From an uncultured Clostridium sp. (lineage in GTDB: Bacteria; Bacillota; Clostridia; Clostridiales; Clostridiaceae), in NCBI RefSeq assembly GCF_947072515.1, contig NZ_CAMTIG010000020.1, positions 1 through 62,360 on the forward strand: 62,360 nt of DNA, written 5' to 3'. This document shows, one piece after another, positions 1-8,330 of this stretch. Positions within the stretch are counted from its first letter, which is position 1. The number at the start of each line of letters is the position of its first letter. The notes under the pieces were generated by a model. It was not told the origin of the DNA, did not search any database, and saw only the letters and a list, made by a program, of their open reading frames with translations. The position numbers were made by a program, and so were the translations under genes.

Positions 1-244
1 CCTATAAACGAAACACTTTTTTTTAAAGTGTCCAGTTCATAGGTACCATTTTAGTGATTCTGTCTTTTTCTTTTAGTAATGGAGAAGCTTTATAGGGATT
101 ATATGGATAACTAATGAATAAAATTATCGAAAAATGTAAAAATAAAAAGAAATATAGAGAAAAAACTTTATTTTTTTTCACATGTAAACTATAATGTTTA
201 TATATTTTTAAAAAATTGGGATACGAAAGTGAGCGATAAAAAAA
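1..244. other. Window-edge non-coding stretch with stem-loop and promoter-like site
   Basis: No coding region is visible. Bases 1-43 form an imperfect inverted repeat (about 13 of 17 positions pair) around a T-rich loop, and could be a terminator or the edge of something cut off by the window. A TATAAT hexamer at 190-195, about 50 bases before the psuK-like start, is a plausible -10 box. The -35 hexamer (TTTATT, 17 bases upstream) is poor, so this promoter is tentative. Confidence 0.35.
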
Positions 245-1195
245 ATGATAAACAAAGATTCATACATACTAGTAATGGGAGCCTCAATAGTTGATATTCT
301 AGGGTTTTGCAAAAATGATTACAAACAAAAGGATTCAATACCAGGTAACATAAAAATCGCCTTAGGCGGCGTATGTAGAAACATAGCAGAAAATCTTGCA
401 AGAGTTGGAGTAAATACAAAGTTTATTTCTATAATTGGATCAGATGAAAATGGTAGAAGTATTTTAGAAAATTCTAAATTAATAGGATATGATATGAAGG
501 ATTCATTAATCTTAGATAGTGGATGCACACCAACATATATGGCTATTTTAGATGAAACAGGAGATATGATTTCAGCAGTAGTTGATATGGACAGCTTAGG
601 TGCTATGGATACAGATTTTGTTGATTCAAAGGCAGAAAAAATTAAAAGTGCAGAATATACAATAGTTGATGCAGATGATGCAGAATTATTAGAGTATATG
701 CTAACTACATATAAAGGACAGACTAAATTTGTCTTAGATCCAGTATCAGCAGTAAAAGCAAAAAAATTACCACATTTAGTTAAATATTTTCATACTATAA
801 AACCAAATAGATATGAAGCAGAAATTCTTTGTGGTTTTCCAATTGAAGATGATAAAGATTTAAGAAAAGCTGGAAAATACTTTTTAGATCAAGGTGTTGA
901 AAATGTATTTATAAGCTTAGATGCTGATGGAATATACTACGTAAATAGAGAAGAAGAAGGAAAAATCAAAGCGAAAGATGTAAAAGTAAAAAATACAACT
1001 GGAGCGGGAGATTCTTTTGTAGCAGGACTTGGATATGGATATATGAATGAATTATCATTAAAAGATATCGTGAAATATTCTATTGCAATGTCAATTGTTA
1101 CAATTTCTCATGAGGATACTATAAATCCAAAAATGTGTGAAGATTATGTAGATTATTATTTAGATAGAATCCAATGGATAGAAACAGAATTATAA
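245..1195 (+). CDS. psuK: PfkB-family sugar kinase, probably pseudouridine kinase
   Basis: A 316-residue PfkB (ribokinase-fold) kinase, expected to phosphorylate a ribosyl-type substrate in the cytosol. The N-terminal GGVCRNIAENLARVG (about residues 41-55) is the substrate-side PfkB signature. TTGAGDSFVAG near residue 253 is the C-terminal ATP/anion-hole signature with the catalytic Asp. DPVSA, the TIKPNRYEAE stretch and a late TINP segment resemble E. coli PsuK (YeiC) more than ribokinase or fructokinase, so I favour pseudouridine kinase. The usual partner psuG is not in the window, which leaves the substrate unproven. The start has only a weak ribosome site (GTGAG at about 229). A strong terminator follows. 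Family call firm, substrate call moderate. Confidence 0.7.
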   Translation: MINKDSYILVMGASIVDILGFCKNDYKQKDSIPGNIKIALGGVCRNIAENLARVGVNTKFISIIGSDENGRSILENSKLIGYDMKDSLILDSGCTPTYMAILDETGDMISAVVDMDSLGAMDTDFVDSKAEKIKSAEYTIVDADDAELLEYMLTTYKGQTKFVLDPVSAVKAKKLPHLVKYFHTIKPNRYEAEILCGFPIEDDKDLRKAGKYFLDQGVENVFISLDADGIYYVNREEEGKIKAKDVKVKNTTGAGDSFVAGLGYGYMNELSLKDIVKYSIAMSIVTISHEDTINPKMCEDYVDYYLDRIQWIETEL

Positions 1196-1200
1196 TATAA

Positions 1201-1248
1201 AAAAAAGATTGTATTAAATCATAGTTGCTTTAATACAATCTTTTTTTT
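1201..1248 (+). terminator. Rho-independent terminator after psuK-like gene
   Basis: Perfect 13-bp stem (1206-1218 with 1229-1241) followed by a run of eight T. It separates the kinase from the DUF523 gene. Confidence 0.9.
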
Positions 1249-1339
1249 AACGTATAGGAAAGTTATAAGGTTATGTTCTACAAAAGTTTAGAGTTAGTGA
1301 TTTTATAAAAATTTTAGAGAATAAAGGGAGATAGAATAA

Positions 1340-1765
1340 ATGATTTTAGTAAGTGCATGTTTATTAGGAGTAGATTGTAAATATAATGGAAAGAATAATT
1401 TGAATTTAGAAGTTTTAGAGCTTTTAAAGGGTAAAGAATATACTCCAGTTTGTCCAGAGCAGTTAGGTGGACTTATGACACCTAGAAAGCCAGCTGAAAT
1501 AAGAGAAGGTAAAGTAATTAATAATGAAGGGGTAGATGTTACACAAGAGTTTGAAAAAGGGGCTAGAGAGACTTTGAAGATTAAAGAGATATTTAATGCA
1601 GAATTCGCTATCTTAAAAGAAGGAAGCCCATCTTGTGGAAGCGGAAAGATTTATAATGGAAAATTTGAAGGTAAAAAGATAGAAGGAAAAGGAATCACGG
1701 TGAGATTATTAGAAGAAAATGGTGTTAAGGTTTGTTCAGAGGAAAATTTTAAAGAGCTTTTTTAA
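1340..1765 (+). CDS. DUF523 family protein
   Basis: A 141-residue protein matching the DUF523 (YbbK-like) family over its whole length. Conserved elements are SACLLGVDCKYNG near the N-terminus, a central PVCPEQLGGL followed by TPRKPAEI, and LKEGSPSCGSGKIYNG towards the C-terminus. The conserved cysteines in these three blocks suggest a metal or Fe-S site, but the family has no established function that I can name. The start follows an AAGGGAG ribosome site at normal spacing. It sits alone between a terminator and the L25 gene, so its neighbours say little about its role. Confidence 0.85.
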   Translation: MILVSACLLGVDCKYNGKNNLNLEVLELLKGKEYTPVCPEQLGGLMTPRKPAEIREGKVINNEGVDVTQEFEKGARETLKIKEIFNAEFAILKEGSPSCGSGKIYNGKFEGKKIEGKGITVRLLEENGVKVCSEENFKELF

Positions 1766-1853
1766 AAAAATCACCTTAAAATGAATAAAAAAATTTTTTT
1801 AGAGGAATAATTTAAAAGAGTTTTGAAAAAATTTTAAGGAGGATATTTAATTA

Positions 1854-2435
1854 ATGAGCAATTTAAATATTGAAAAAAGAGATTGTAAAATAGCAAATAG
1901 TGCTAAAAAATCTAGAAAGTCTGGAAAAGTACCTGGAGTATTTTATGGAAAAGAAGTAGGAAATCTAATGTTTGAAGTATCAGAATTAGAGTTAAATAAA
2001 GAGGTTTCATTAGCAGGAGAGCACGGTATATTATCTTTTAATTTAGATAATGAAGAAAAGTCTGCATTAATAAAAGAAGTTCAAAGAGATCCTGTAACTC
2101 ATAAGATTGTCCATATAGATATTAATGAAATTAAAAATGATGGAAATGTTCAAACAGATGTACAGATTCAATATGTTGGAGAAGAAATGTTAGCTAAAAG
2201 AGCAACAGTTCTACAAAAGGAAAAGGATTCTGTTAAAGTAACTTGTAAGTTAGAAGATTTACCAAAAAGTATAAAAATGGATATATCAAAAGGAATTCCA
2301 GGAGAAGTCTTTAAATATGCAGATTTAGAATTAGGTGAAGAAATATGTATTATAGATAGCTTAGAAACAGTTATTGCATCTATAAGCAATGAAAGAAAAA
2401 TAGTATCAGCTGTAGAAGAAGAATTGAATAAATAA
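1854..2435 (+). CDS. rplY: 50S ribosomal protein L25 / general stress protein Ctc
   Basis: A 193-residue long-form bL25 (CTC/TL5 type). The N-terminal domain, about residues 1-90, binds 5S rRNA. Visible elements are the basic KSRKSGKVPGVFYGKE block and the conserved HIDINEI strand near residue 85. The roughly 100-residue C-terminal beta domain is typical of Ctc proteins and absent from short E. coli L25. It should sit on the 5S rRNA region of the large subunit. An AAGGAGG ribosome site precedes the ATG. The gene appears monocistronic and ends at a hairpin. Confidence 0.92.
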   Translation: MSNLNIEKRDCKIANSAKKSRKSGKVPGVFYGKEVGNLMFEVSELELNKEVSLAGEHGILSFNLDNEEKSALIKEVQRDPVTHKIVHIDINEIKNDGNVQTDVQIQYVGEEMLAKRATVLQKEKDSVKVTCKLEDLPKSIKMDISKGIPGEVFKYADLELGEEICIIDSLETVIASISNERKIVSAVEEELNK

Positions 2436-2440
2436 TAAAG

Positions 2441-2470
2441 TTAGAGACTCGTTAAAACGGGTCTCTAATT
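2441..2470 (+). terminator. Probable terminator after rplY
   Basis: An 11-bp stem with one G-U pair (2441-2451 with 2458-2468) and a 6-base loop. The T tract is weak, so termination may be partial. Confidence 0.55.
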
Positions 2471-2472
2471 AA

Positions 2473-2557
2473 CTGTACAGGAAAATTTTTGAGATAATAA
2501 GTATTTAATAAAATATTTCTATTTATTGTTAAGTGTAGTATAATATAACCTGTACAG
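2473..2557 (+). promoter_or_regulatory. Promoter of phosphoglucomutase gene flanked by two CTGTACAG palindromes
   Basis: A consensus -10 TATAAT lies at 2539-2544. The perfect 8-bp palindrome CTGTACAG occurs at 2473-2480 and again at 2550-2557. The second copy falls where transcription should start; the first lies about 75 bases upstream. This placement is what a repressor with two operators would use, but no regulator can be named. The -35 box is not obvious. Confidence 0.4.
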
Positions 2558-2576
2558 AATTTAAGGAGGTCTACAG

Positions 2577-4304
2577 ATGAATTTTAAAGAAAAGTATAAT
2601 AGTTGGTTAACTTCAGAGACAATTTCTTCAGAAATGAAAGAAGAATTAAGAAATATTACTGATGAGAAAGAGATAGAAGATAGATTCTATAAAGATTTAG
2701 AGTTTGGAACAGGTGGATTAAGAGGAGTTATAGGTGCAGGAACAAATAGAATGAATATTTATACTGTATCACAAGCAACTCAAGGTTTTGCTGATTACTT
2801 AAACGAAAACTTTAAAGAACCAAAGGTTGCAATCGCATATGATTCAAGAAACATGTCAAAAGAATTTGCAGAAGCAACAGCTCTAACTTTTGCAGGAAAT
2901 GGAATAAAAGTGTATCTACATGAAGCACTAGAGCCAACACCGGTTCTTTCATATACAGTTAGACAATTAAACTGTCAAGGTGGGGTAGTAGTTACTGCAT
3001 CACATAATCCAAAAGAATATAATGGATATAAAGTATATGATGAATTTGGTGGTCAAGTAACAGATGAAAAAGCAAATAAGGTTATAACTTGTGTAAATAA
3101 CGTTAAAGACTTTAGCTTTATTAAGAAAATATCAAAAGAAGAAGCTTTAGAAAAAGGTTTATTAGTTTATATAGGTGAAGACGTTTTAAAAACATATATA
3201 GAAAATGTAAAATCTTTAACTATAAGAGAAGAATTAGTTAAAGAAAAAGCAAAAGATTTAAAAATTATATATACTCCAATTCACGGAAGTGGTAATGTTC
3301 CAGTAAGAAGAGTATTAAAAGAGTTAGGATATGAAAATGTTACTGTTGTTAAAGAACAAGAAATGCCAAATGGTAATTTCCCAACAGCACCATATCCAAA
3401 CCCAGAAGACCCAAGAGTATTTAAAATAGCTTTAGATATGGCAAAAACAGACAATCCAGATATCATTTTTGGAACAGATCCAGATTGTGATAGAATAGGT
3501 GTTGTAGTAAAAGAAGCTTCAGGAGAATTTAAAGTTTTAACTGGAAATCAAACAGGACTTCTTTTAACAGATTATATGTTATCTAGCTTAAAAGAAACAG
3601 GAAAACTTCCAAACAACGGAGTAGTAATAAAAACAATAGTTACTACAGAAGGTGCACGTGAAATTGCAAACCATTATGGTGTTGAAATCATGGATGTTTT
3701 AACTGGATTTAAATATATCGGTGAAAAAATCAGAGAATTCAATGAAGCTGGAGATAAAAAATATTTATTTGGATTTGAAGAAAGTTATGGATACTTAGCA
3801 GGAGACTTTGTACGTGATAAAGATGCTGTAATTGCAAGTATGTTAATTGCAGAAATGACACTTTATTATAAAGAAAAAGGATTAAGTCTTGCAGAAGCTT
3901 TAAATAATCTTTATAATAAATTTGGATTCTTTAAAGAAGACTTAGTATCAATAGAATTAAAAGGTAAAGAAGGTCAAGAACAAATAGCTGCATGTATAGA
4001 TAAGTTAAGACATGAAGATATAAAACATATTGCTAATGATAAAATCAAGATTAAACTTGATTATAAGTTAAGCACTGAAGAAGATTTCATAAACAATATA
4101 AAAAATGATATAAATCTTCCAAAATCAAATGTTCTTAAGTTTATATTAGACAATGGATCTTCATTTGTTGTAAGACCATCAGGAACAGAGCCAAAAATGA
4201 AAGTATATCTTGCTGTTAAAGGAACTAGTATCCAAGGTGCAGATGAAGATATGAAAAACTTCAAAGAAAATGTTATGGCTTTAATAGAAAAAAACTTAAA
4301 ATAA
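2577..4304 (+). CDS. pgcA: Phospho-sugar mutase (alpha-phosphoglucomutase type)
   Basis: A 575-residue alpha-D-phosphohexomutase interconverting glucose 6-phosphate and glucose 1-phosphate (possibly also mannose or deoxyribose phosphates). It feeds UDP-glucose and glycogen or surface-polymer synthesis in the cytosol. All four family sites are present in order: catalytic phosphoserine loop TASHNP (about 140-145), Mg-binding DPDCDR (about 300), sugar loop GFEES (about 398) and phosphate-binding RPSGTEPK (about 532). Length matches the Bacillus PgcA type. The start is preceded by an ideal AAGGAGGT. The upstream region carries paired CTGTACAG palindromes and the gene ends in a terminator, so it is probably transcribed alone. 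Confidence 0.9.
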   Translation: MNFKEKYNSWLTSETISSEMKEELRNITDEKEIEDRFYKDLEFGTGGLRGVIGAGTNRMNIYTVSQATQGFADYLNENFKEPKVAIAYDSRNMSKEFAEATALTFAGNGIKVYLHEALEPTPVLSYTVRQLNCQGGVVVTASHNPKEYNGYKVYDEFGGQVTDEKANKVITCVNNVKDFSFIKKISKEEALEKGLLVYIGEDVLKTYIENVKSLTIREELVKEKAKDLKIIYTPIHGSGNVPVRRVLKELGYENVTVVKEQEMPNGNFPTAPYPNPEDPRVFKIALDMAKTDNPDIIFGTDPDCDRIGVVVKEASGEFKVLTGNQTGLLLTDYMLSSLKETGKLPNNGVVIKTIVTTEGAREIANHYGVEIMDVLTGFKYIGEKIREFNEAGDKKYLFGFEESYGYLAGDFVRDKDAVIASMLIAEMTLYYKEKGLSLAEALNNLYNKFGFFKEDLVSIELKGKEGQEQIAACIDKLRHEDIKHIANDKIKIKLDYKLSTEEDFINNIKNDINLPKSNVLKFILDNGSSFVVRPSGTEPKMKVYLAVKGTSIQGADEDMKNFKENVMALIEKNLK

Positions 4305-4312
4305 TTTAATAT

Positions 4313-4350
4313 ATTGCTGCTATCTCTCGGAGGATAGTAGCAATAATTTT
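4313..4350 (+). terminator. Terminator after phosphoglucomutase gene
   Basis: A 12-bp stem with one G-U pair (4313-4324 with 4333-4344) and a short T-rich tail. The next gene's ribosome site (GAGGTGA) begins just after it. Confidence 0.75.
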
Positions 4351-4363
4351 TATGAGGTGAAGT

Positions 4364-5455
4364 ATGGATTATAGAAATATTTTCAAAGAAAAGTTAAGTA
4401 AGCTATTATTTCTAGAAATAGAAAAAGAAGGCTTTAAAAAGATGGTTAATATACCAGAGTACATAGAATTTCAAACAAAGGATTTATTCCTTCCTATATC
4501 TTCAGAATATTTAACAGAAAATATTGGAGATAAGATAAAAATAAATAATATTCCAATATATTATATAATAGAAGGAATTTTATTAACTTTAGGAGCAGAC
4601 AGCGAAATAAGATTTAGAAATGATTATATAAAGCTTATGATGCAAATTCCAGATGCAGAAGAGTGCGGAAAGTCTCTTGTTGCAAAGAAGATAAAAGAAG
4701 ATAATCTTCTTGATGGATATTTAATTTTAAAAGGATTATTCTTAGCTTATGAAGAAGAAGAATATATGGAAAAACTTTTAATGATAGGTGTATCATTAAG
4801 AGGAAAAAATAGAGATTTTGAAGATGTTTTATTAGAAGATATAGATGAAGCTAAAAAATATTTTGAAAAGATGAAAGAACCTTATTTATATAAGAGTATA
4901 ATCTATAGAGATGCTGGAGATTATCAAGCTGCAAGAGTAGAAGTAAATGAATATCTAATACGTGGAGGAGAACAAACTCCAGAAATAGAAATGCTTATGA
5001 GAGATATAGAAAACATTACATCTTATGAAGAAGCAATAGAGTTATTAGATAAAAATACTGAAAAAGCTATAGGAATACTATTAAACTTAGTAGAAAATTT
5101 TGATGATAATCCATTAATGTATTACTACTTAGCAGTAGGTTATAGAAAGATTGAAAAGCATGAAAAAGCTATTGAATATCTTTTAGAGAGTCTTAGAATA
5201 GATAGTGGAATATTAGAAGTAGTAAATGAACTTGGAATAAATTATGCTTGTCTTGGGGATTATGAAGAAGGCGCAAAATATTTAAGAAAAGCATTTGAAG
5301 CTTCTAAAGACGTAGAAATTTGTACTAATTTAATAATGTGCTATATAAACTTAGGTAAAATAGAAGAAGCAAAATTACATTTAGATATTGCAGAAAAAAT
5401 AGATAAAGATGATGAAATAGTAATAAAAATAAAAAAATTCTTAGAGAAAAAATAA
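4364..5455 (+). CDS. Tetratricopeptide-repeat protein
   Basis: A 363-residue soluble, acidic protein without signal peptide or membrane segment. The C-terminal half (about 240-360) shows tandem TPR-like helices with the expected spacing of small and aromatic residues, for example PLMYYYLAVGYRKIEKHEKA followed by a repeat with ELGINYACLGDYEEGAKYLR. A further helical repeat lies near 160-200. TPR arrays bind protein partners; no enzymatic motif is visible. The first 150 residues match no domain that I recognise. GAGGTGA precedes the ATG. It is flanked by terminators and is probably monocistronic, so partner and process are unknown. Confidence 0.75.
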   Translation: MDYRNIFKEKLSKLLFLEIEKEGFKKMVNIPEYIEFQTKDLFLPISSEYLTENIGDKIKINNIPIYYIIEGILLTLGADSEIRFRNDYIKLMMQIPDAEECGKSLVAKKIKEDNLLDGYLILKGLFLAYEEEEYMEKLLMIGVSLRGKNRDFEDVLLEDIDEAKKYFEKMKEPYLYKSIIYRDAGDYQAARVEVNEYLIRGGEQTPEIEMLMRDIENITSYEEAIELLDKNTEKAIGILLNLVENFDDNPLMYYYLAVGYRKIEKHEKAIEYLLESLRIDSGILEVVNELGINYACLGDYEEGAKYLRKAFEASKDVEICTNLIMCYINLGKIEEAKLHLDIAEKIDKDDEIVIKIKKFLEKK

Positions 5456-5493
5456 TTTTGTATAAATAAATGTTATATAAGAAAAAATAAATA

Positions 5494-5530
5494 AAAATAG
5501 ACTAAGGAAGCTTTTCTTTAGTCTATTTTA
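5494..5530 (+). terminator. Terminator after TPR gene
   Basis: A 12-bp A/T-rich stem (5494-5505 with 5518-5529) closing an 11-12 base loop. A TATAAT hexamer at 5534-5539 immediately beyond it may be the -10 of the next gene. Confidence 0.75.
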
Positions 5531-5567
5531 GAGTATAATTATTAAGAATAAAAAAAGAGGTAAATGT

Positions 5568-6197
5568 ATGGAGTTTAAAAAATATAGTATAGAAGGATTT
5601 ATAAAGGATTTATCATCTGATTCAGAGGCACCAGGTGGAGGTAGTACTAGCGCTTTAGTATTAGCTTTAGCAGGTAGTCTTAATGGAATGGTTTATTCAT
5701 TAACAGTTGGGAAAAAGAGTTTCCAGAAATTAATAGATGAAGATAAAGAAAAAATGAAAAGTTTTCAAAGTGAAACTGAAAAGTTTATAGAAACTTCTAT
5801 AGAGTTAATGGAAGAAGATAGCAGAGCTTTTAAGGCTTTAATGGAAGGATATAGATTACCTAAAGATTTAGAAGATAGAGGAGAGAAGATTCAAGAATTA
5901 ACTTTTAATGCTATGAATGCACCTTTTGAAATGGCTAAATTAGGTATAAAGTTTTATGAAAATATAAAATTTGCTGCCCAATATGGAAATAAAGGTCTTA
6001 TAACAGATGCTGGTGTAGGAGGGATATTATTAGATAGTGCTATAAATGCATCTATACTGAATGTAAAAGTAAATTTGAAATATTTTAAAGATGAAACTTT
6101 AAAAGAAGAAATTAAAAATAAAATTTCAGAAATTATGATACAATCAAAAAAAGAAATGAATGAAATTTTAAAGATAGTAAACGAGGAAATAGAATAG
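5568..6197 (+). CDS. Cyclodeaminase/cyclohydrolase family protein (FchA-like)
   Basis: A 209-residue member of the formiminotransferase-cyclodeaminase C-terminal family, an all-helical fold. The signature SEAPGGGSTSALVLALAGSL is at about residues 19-38, and the rest is helical with the family's GVGGILLDSA-like block near 150. Relatives include clostridial FchA (methenyl- or formimino-THF cyclohydrolase/cyclodeaminase), so a role in one-carbon folate metabolism is likely. No formiminotransferase or other folate gene is adjacent, so the exact reaction is unassigned. AAAGAGGT precedes the ATG. It converges on the deacetylase gene through a shared terminator. Confidence 0.82.
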   Translation: MEFKKYSIEGFIKDLSSDSEAPGGGSTSALVLALAGSLNGMVYSLTVGKKSFQKLIDEDKEKMKSFQSETEKFIETSIELMEEDSRAFKALMEGYRLPKDLEDRGEKIQELTFNAMNAPFEMAKLGIKFYENIKFAAQYGNKGLITDAGVGGILLDSAINASILNVKVNLKYFKDETLKEEIKNKISEIMIQSKKEMNEILKIVNEEIE

Positions 6198-6220
6198 GAG
6201 ACAAAGTCTCCTATTTTTTT
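6193..6220. terminator. Bidirectional terminator between convergent genes
   Basis: A perfect 10-bp stem with a 3-base loop (6193-6202 with 6206-6215) and a T tail. It overlaps the stop of the cyclodeaminase-family gene and abuts the stop of the deacetylase gene on the other strand. Confidence 0.85.
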
Positions 6221-6989
6221 ATAGCTCATTTAATGTTTTAAATGTATACCCTTGGGCTTTAAGTTCTACTAACACATCCTTTAAAATCTGTACATTAGTA
6301 TTAGAAACAGCATGTAAAAGCATTATACTTCCAGGATGAGCAGATGAAAGTATTTTTTTATAAGCTTCTTCAGGAGAAGGTTGATCATCGATTAACCAAT
6401 CTCTATAGGCAAAGCTCCAAAAGATAGTCTTATATCCTAGAGCTTTAGTTTTAGCTAAAGATTCTTCAGAGTATTTTCCCATTGGAGGTCTGAAAAACTT
6501 TGGCATAGGTGCATGAACTAAATTTTCATAAGCAAGTTCTGTATCTTTAAATTCTTTGTTAAAGGTTTCATCGCTTAAAGCTGGCATAGATAAATGTTTA
6601 GAAGAATGATTGCAAACTAAATGGCCTTCATCTACCATTCGTTTAACTAGATCACTTTGATTTTCTATATATGGTTTTACCACGAAGAAAGCAGCCTTTA
6701 CATTAACCTCTTTTAAAATATCTAATATTTTTGGCGTATTCCCATTTTCATAACCTTCATCAAAGGTTAAAAAAATATCCTTACTAGAAGAATTTCCTAG
6801 AAAAAAAGCATCGTTCTTATCTAAGAAGGAAGAGGTCTCTTTTGGTGCTAAAGGAATAGTATTTTTTCCATTAGATACAAAATACCAACTATGCTCATTT
6901 CTAGAATGGGAGAAAACCTTAGTTACAGGAATAACGATAGTAAAAAAAATTAAAACTAAACCTAGTAAAAAAATTTTTTTGTTTTTCAT
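6219..6989 (-). CDS. pdaA: Polysaccharide deacetylase, PdaA-like (muramic delta-lactam pathway)
   Basis: A 256-residue exported NodB-family carbohydrate esterase. Residues 7-27 form a hydrophobic signal or anchor segment after MKNKK. The NodB domain starts at DIFLTFDEGYENGNTP (motif 1). Metal ligands follow in NHSSKHLSM (motif 2), then FRPPMGKYS (motif 3), a W-containing motif 4 and a LLHAVS motif 5. DxGYENG in motif 1 is typical of PdaA, which removes acetyl groups from N-acetylmuramic acid to make cortex delta-lactam in spores. Other peptidoglycan deacetylases remain possible. It has its own GGGAGGT ribosome site. It is the clearest sporulation-linked gene outside the wall cluster. Confidence 0.8.
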   Translation of the reverse strand: MKNKKIFLLGLVLIFFTIVIPVTKVFSHSRNEHSWYFVSNGKNTIPLAPKETSSFLDKNDAFFLGNSSSKDIFLTFDEGYENGNTPKILDILKEVNVKAAFFVVKPYIENQSDLVKRMVDEGHLVCNHSSKHLSMPALSDETFNKEFKDTELAYENLVHAPMPKFFRPPMGKYSEESLAKTKALGYKTIFWSFAYRDWLIDDQPSPEEAYKKILSSAHPGSIMLLHAVSNTNVQILKDVLVELKAQGYTFKTLNEL

Positions 6990-7078
6990 AATAAAACCTC
7001 CCTACAAGTTTAGTATGCAAATATTTAAAAGAAATAAACGTGGAAAAATTTATTTTAAAATAAAAGTGGCGTACTTTG

Positions 7079-7107
7079 TTGAAATAAAGGAGTTACTCTA
7101 GTATAAT
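7079..7107 (+). promoter_or_regulatory. Sigma-A-type promoter of ychF
   Basis: -35 TTGAAA (7079-7084), 17-base spacer, -10 TATAAT (7102-7107), about 39 bases before the ychF start. Confidence 0.8.
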
Positions 7108-7145
7108 TTATGAGTATAGTTTAAAAAAGAAAGGGATGTACATAG

Positions 7146-8243
7146 ATGAAGTTAGGAATCGTTGGTTTACCTAATGTAGGTAAAAGTACTTTATTCAATG
7201 CAATAACAAAAGCAGGAGCAGAATCTGCTAACTATCCATTCTGTACAATAGAACCTAATGTAGGAGTAGTTAGTGTTCCAGATAATAGATTAGATGTTTT
7301 AGAAAAAATGTATAACACTAAAAAGAAAATATATACTGCAATAGAATTTTATGATATAGCTGGATTAGTAAAAGGAGCTTCAAAAGGTGAAGGTCTTGGA
7401 AACAAATTTTTATCTCATATTAGAGAGGTTGCATCAATTGTTCACGTAGTAAGATGTTTTGATGATGGAAATGTTGTTCACGTTGAAGGATCAGTAGATC
7501 CAATAAGAGATATTGAAACAATAAACTTAGAACTTATTTTTGCTGATATTGATGTTCTTGAAAGAAGAATGGAAAAGGGAGCAAAACTTGCAAGATCAGG
7601 AGACAAGGTTGCTAAGGCTGAATATGCTTTAATGGAAAGATTAAAAGAACATTTAGAAGCTAGTAAGCCAGCTAGAAGTTTAGAAGTAACTGAAGATGAA
7701 GAAAAGATGATAAAAAGTTTTATGCTTATAACATCAAAGCCAGTATTATACGCTTGTAATATATCAGAAGATGATATGATGAGTGGAAATGTTGAAAATG
7801 AATATGTTAAAAAAGTTCAAGAGTTTGCAAATGAAGAAAACTCAGGAACAGTTATAGTAAGTGCAAAACTTGAAGAAGAGTTATCAGGTCTTGAAGATGA
7901 TGAAAAAATGGAAATGTTAAGCGAGTACGGATTAACAGAATCAGGATTAGATAAACTTATACAAGCAAGTTATAAATTATTAGGACTTATTAGTTACCTT
8001 ACAGCAGGAGTTCAAGAAGTTAGAGCTTGGACTATAAAAGAAGGAACTAAAGCACCTCAAGCAGCTGGAAAAATCCACACTGATATAGAAAGAGGATTCA
8101 TAAGAGCTGAGATTGTAGCTTATGATGCTTTAGTAGAATGCGGTTCAGAAGCAGCTGCTAAAGAAGCAGGTAAGTTTAGACTTGAAGGAAAAGAATATGT
8201 TATGAAAGATGGAGACGTAGTTAACTTCAGATTTAACGTATAG
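7146..8243 (+). CDS. ychF: Redox-regulated ATPase YchF (Obg-family P-loop protein)
   Basis: A 365-residue cytosolic, ribosome-associated P-loop NTPase of the Obg/TRAFAC class that hydrolyses ATP rather than GTP. Walker A GLPNVGKST is at residues 7-15 and DIAGLVKGASKGEGLGNKFL (about 68-87) is the switch region. The central coiled-coil hairpin (about 130-170) and C-terminal TGS-type domain ending in GDVVNFRFNV are present. Length equals the family norm. The NKxE motif of GTP-specific relatives is not seen, as expected for YchF. AAAGGGATGT precedes the ATG, with a consensus promoter upstream. Confidence 0.95.
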   Translation: MKLGIVGLPNVGKSTLFNAITKAGAESANYPFCTIEPNVGVVSVPDNRLDVLEKMYNTKKKIYTAIEFYDIAGLVKGASKGEGLGNKFLSHIREVASIVHVVRCFDDGNVVHVEGSVDPIRDIETINLELIFADIDVLERRMEKGAKLARSGDKVAKAEYALMERLKEHLEASKPARSLEVTEDEEKMIKSFMLITSKPVLYACNISEDDMMSGNVENEYVKKVQEFANEENSGTVIVSAKLEEELSGLEDDEKMEMLSEYGLTESGLDKLIQASYKLLGLISYLTAGVQEVRAWTIKEGTKAPQAAGKIHTDIERGFIRAEIVAYDALVECGSEAAAKEAGKFRLEGKEYVMKDGDVVNFRFNV

Positions 8244-8249
8244 AATGAA

Positions 8250-8280
8250 AAATACCTAAATTTTAGGTATTTTTTATTTT
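8250..8280 (+). terminator. Terminator after ychF
   Basis: An A/T-rich stem around AATACCT and AGGTATT (8250-8272) followed by a T-rich tail. Confidence 0.8.
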
Positions 8281-8300
8281 AAAATAAAATTAAGGTAATA

Positions 8301-8330
8301 AAAAAAGATAGCTAAAAAGCTATCTTTTTT
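8301..8330. terminator. Terminator shared by ychF read-through and tRNA-Sec
   Basis: A perfect 13-bp stem (8301-8313 with 8318-8330) with an AAAA loop. Read on the minus strand it starts directly at the encoded CCA end of the tRNA and ends in a T run, so it terminates the tRNA transcript. On the plus strand it backs up the ychF terminator. Confidence 0.85.

Noticed and set aside
1340..2435. Selenoprotein candidates with in-frame TGA near tRNA-Sec
   Set aside because: I looked for open frames continuing past TGA in genes and gaps of the window and found none with homology on both sides; all recognised genes end at plausible places.
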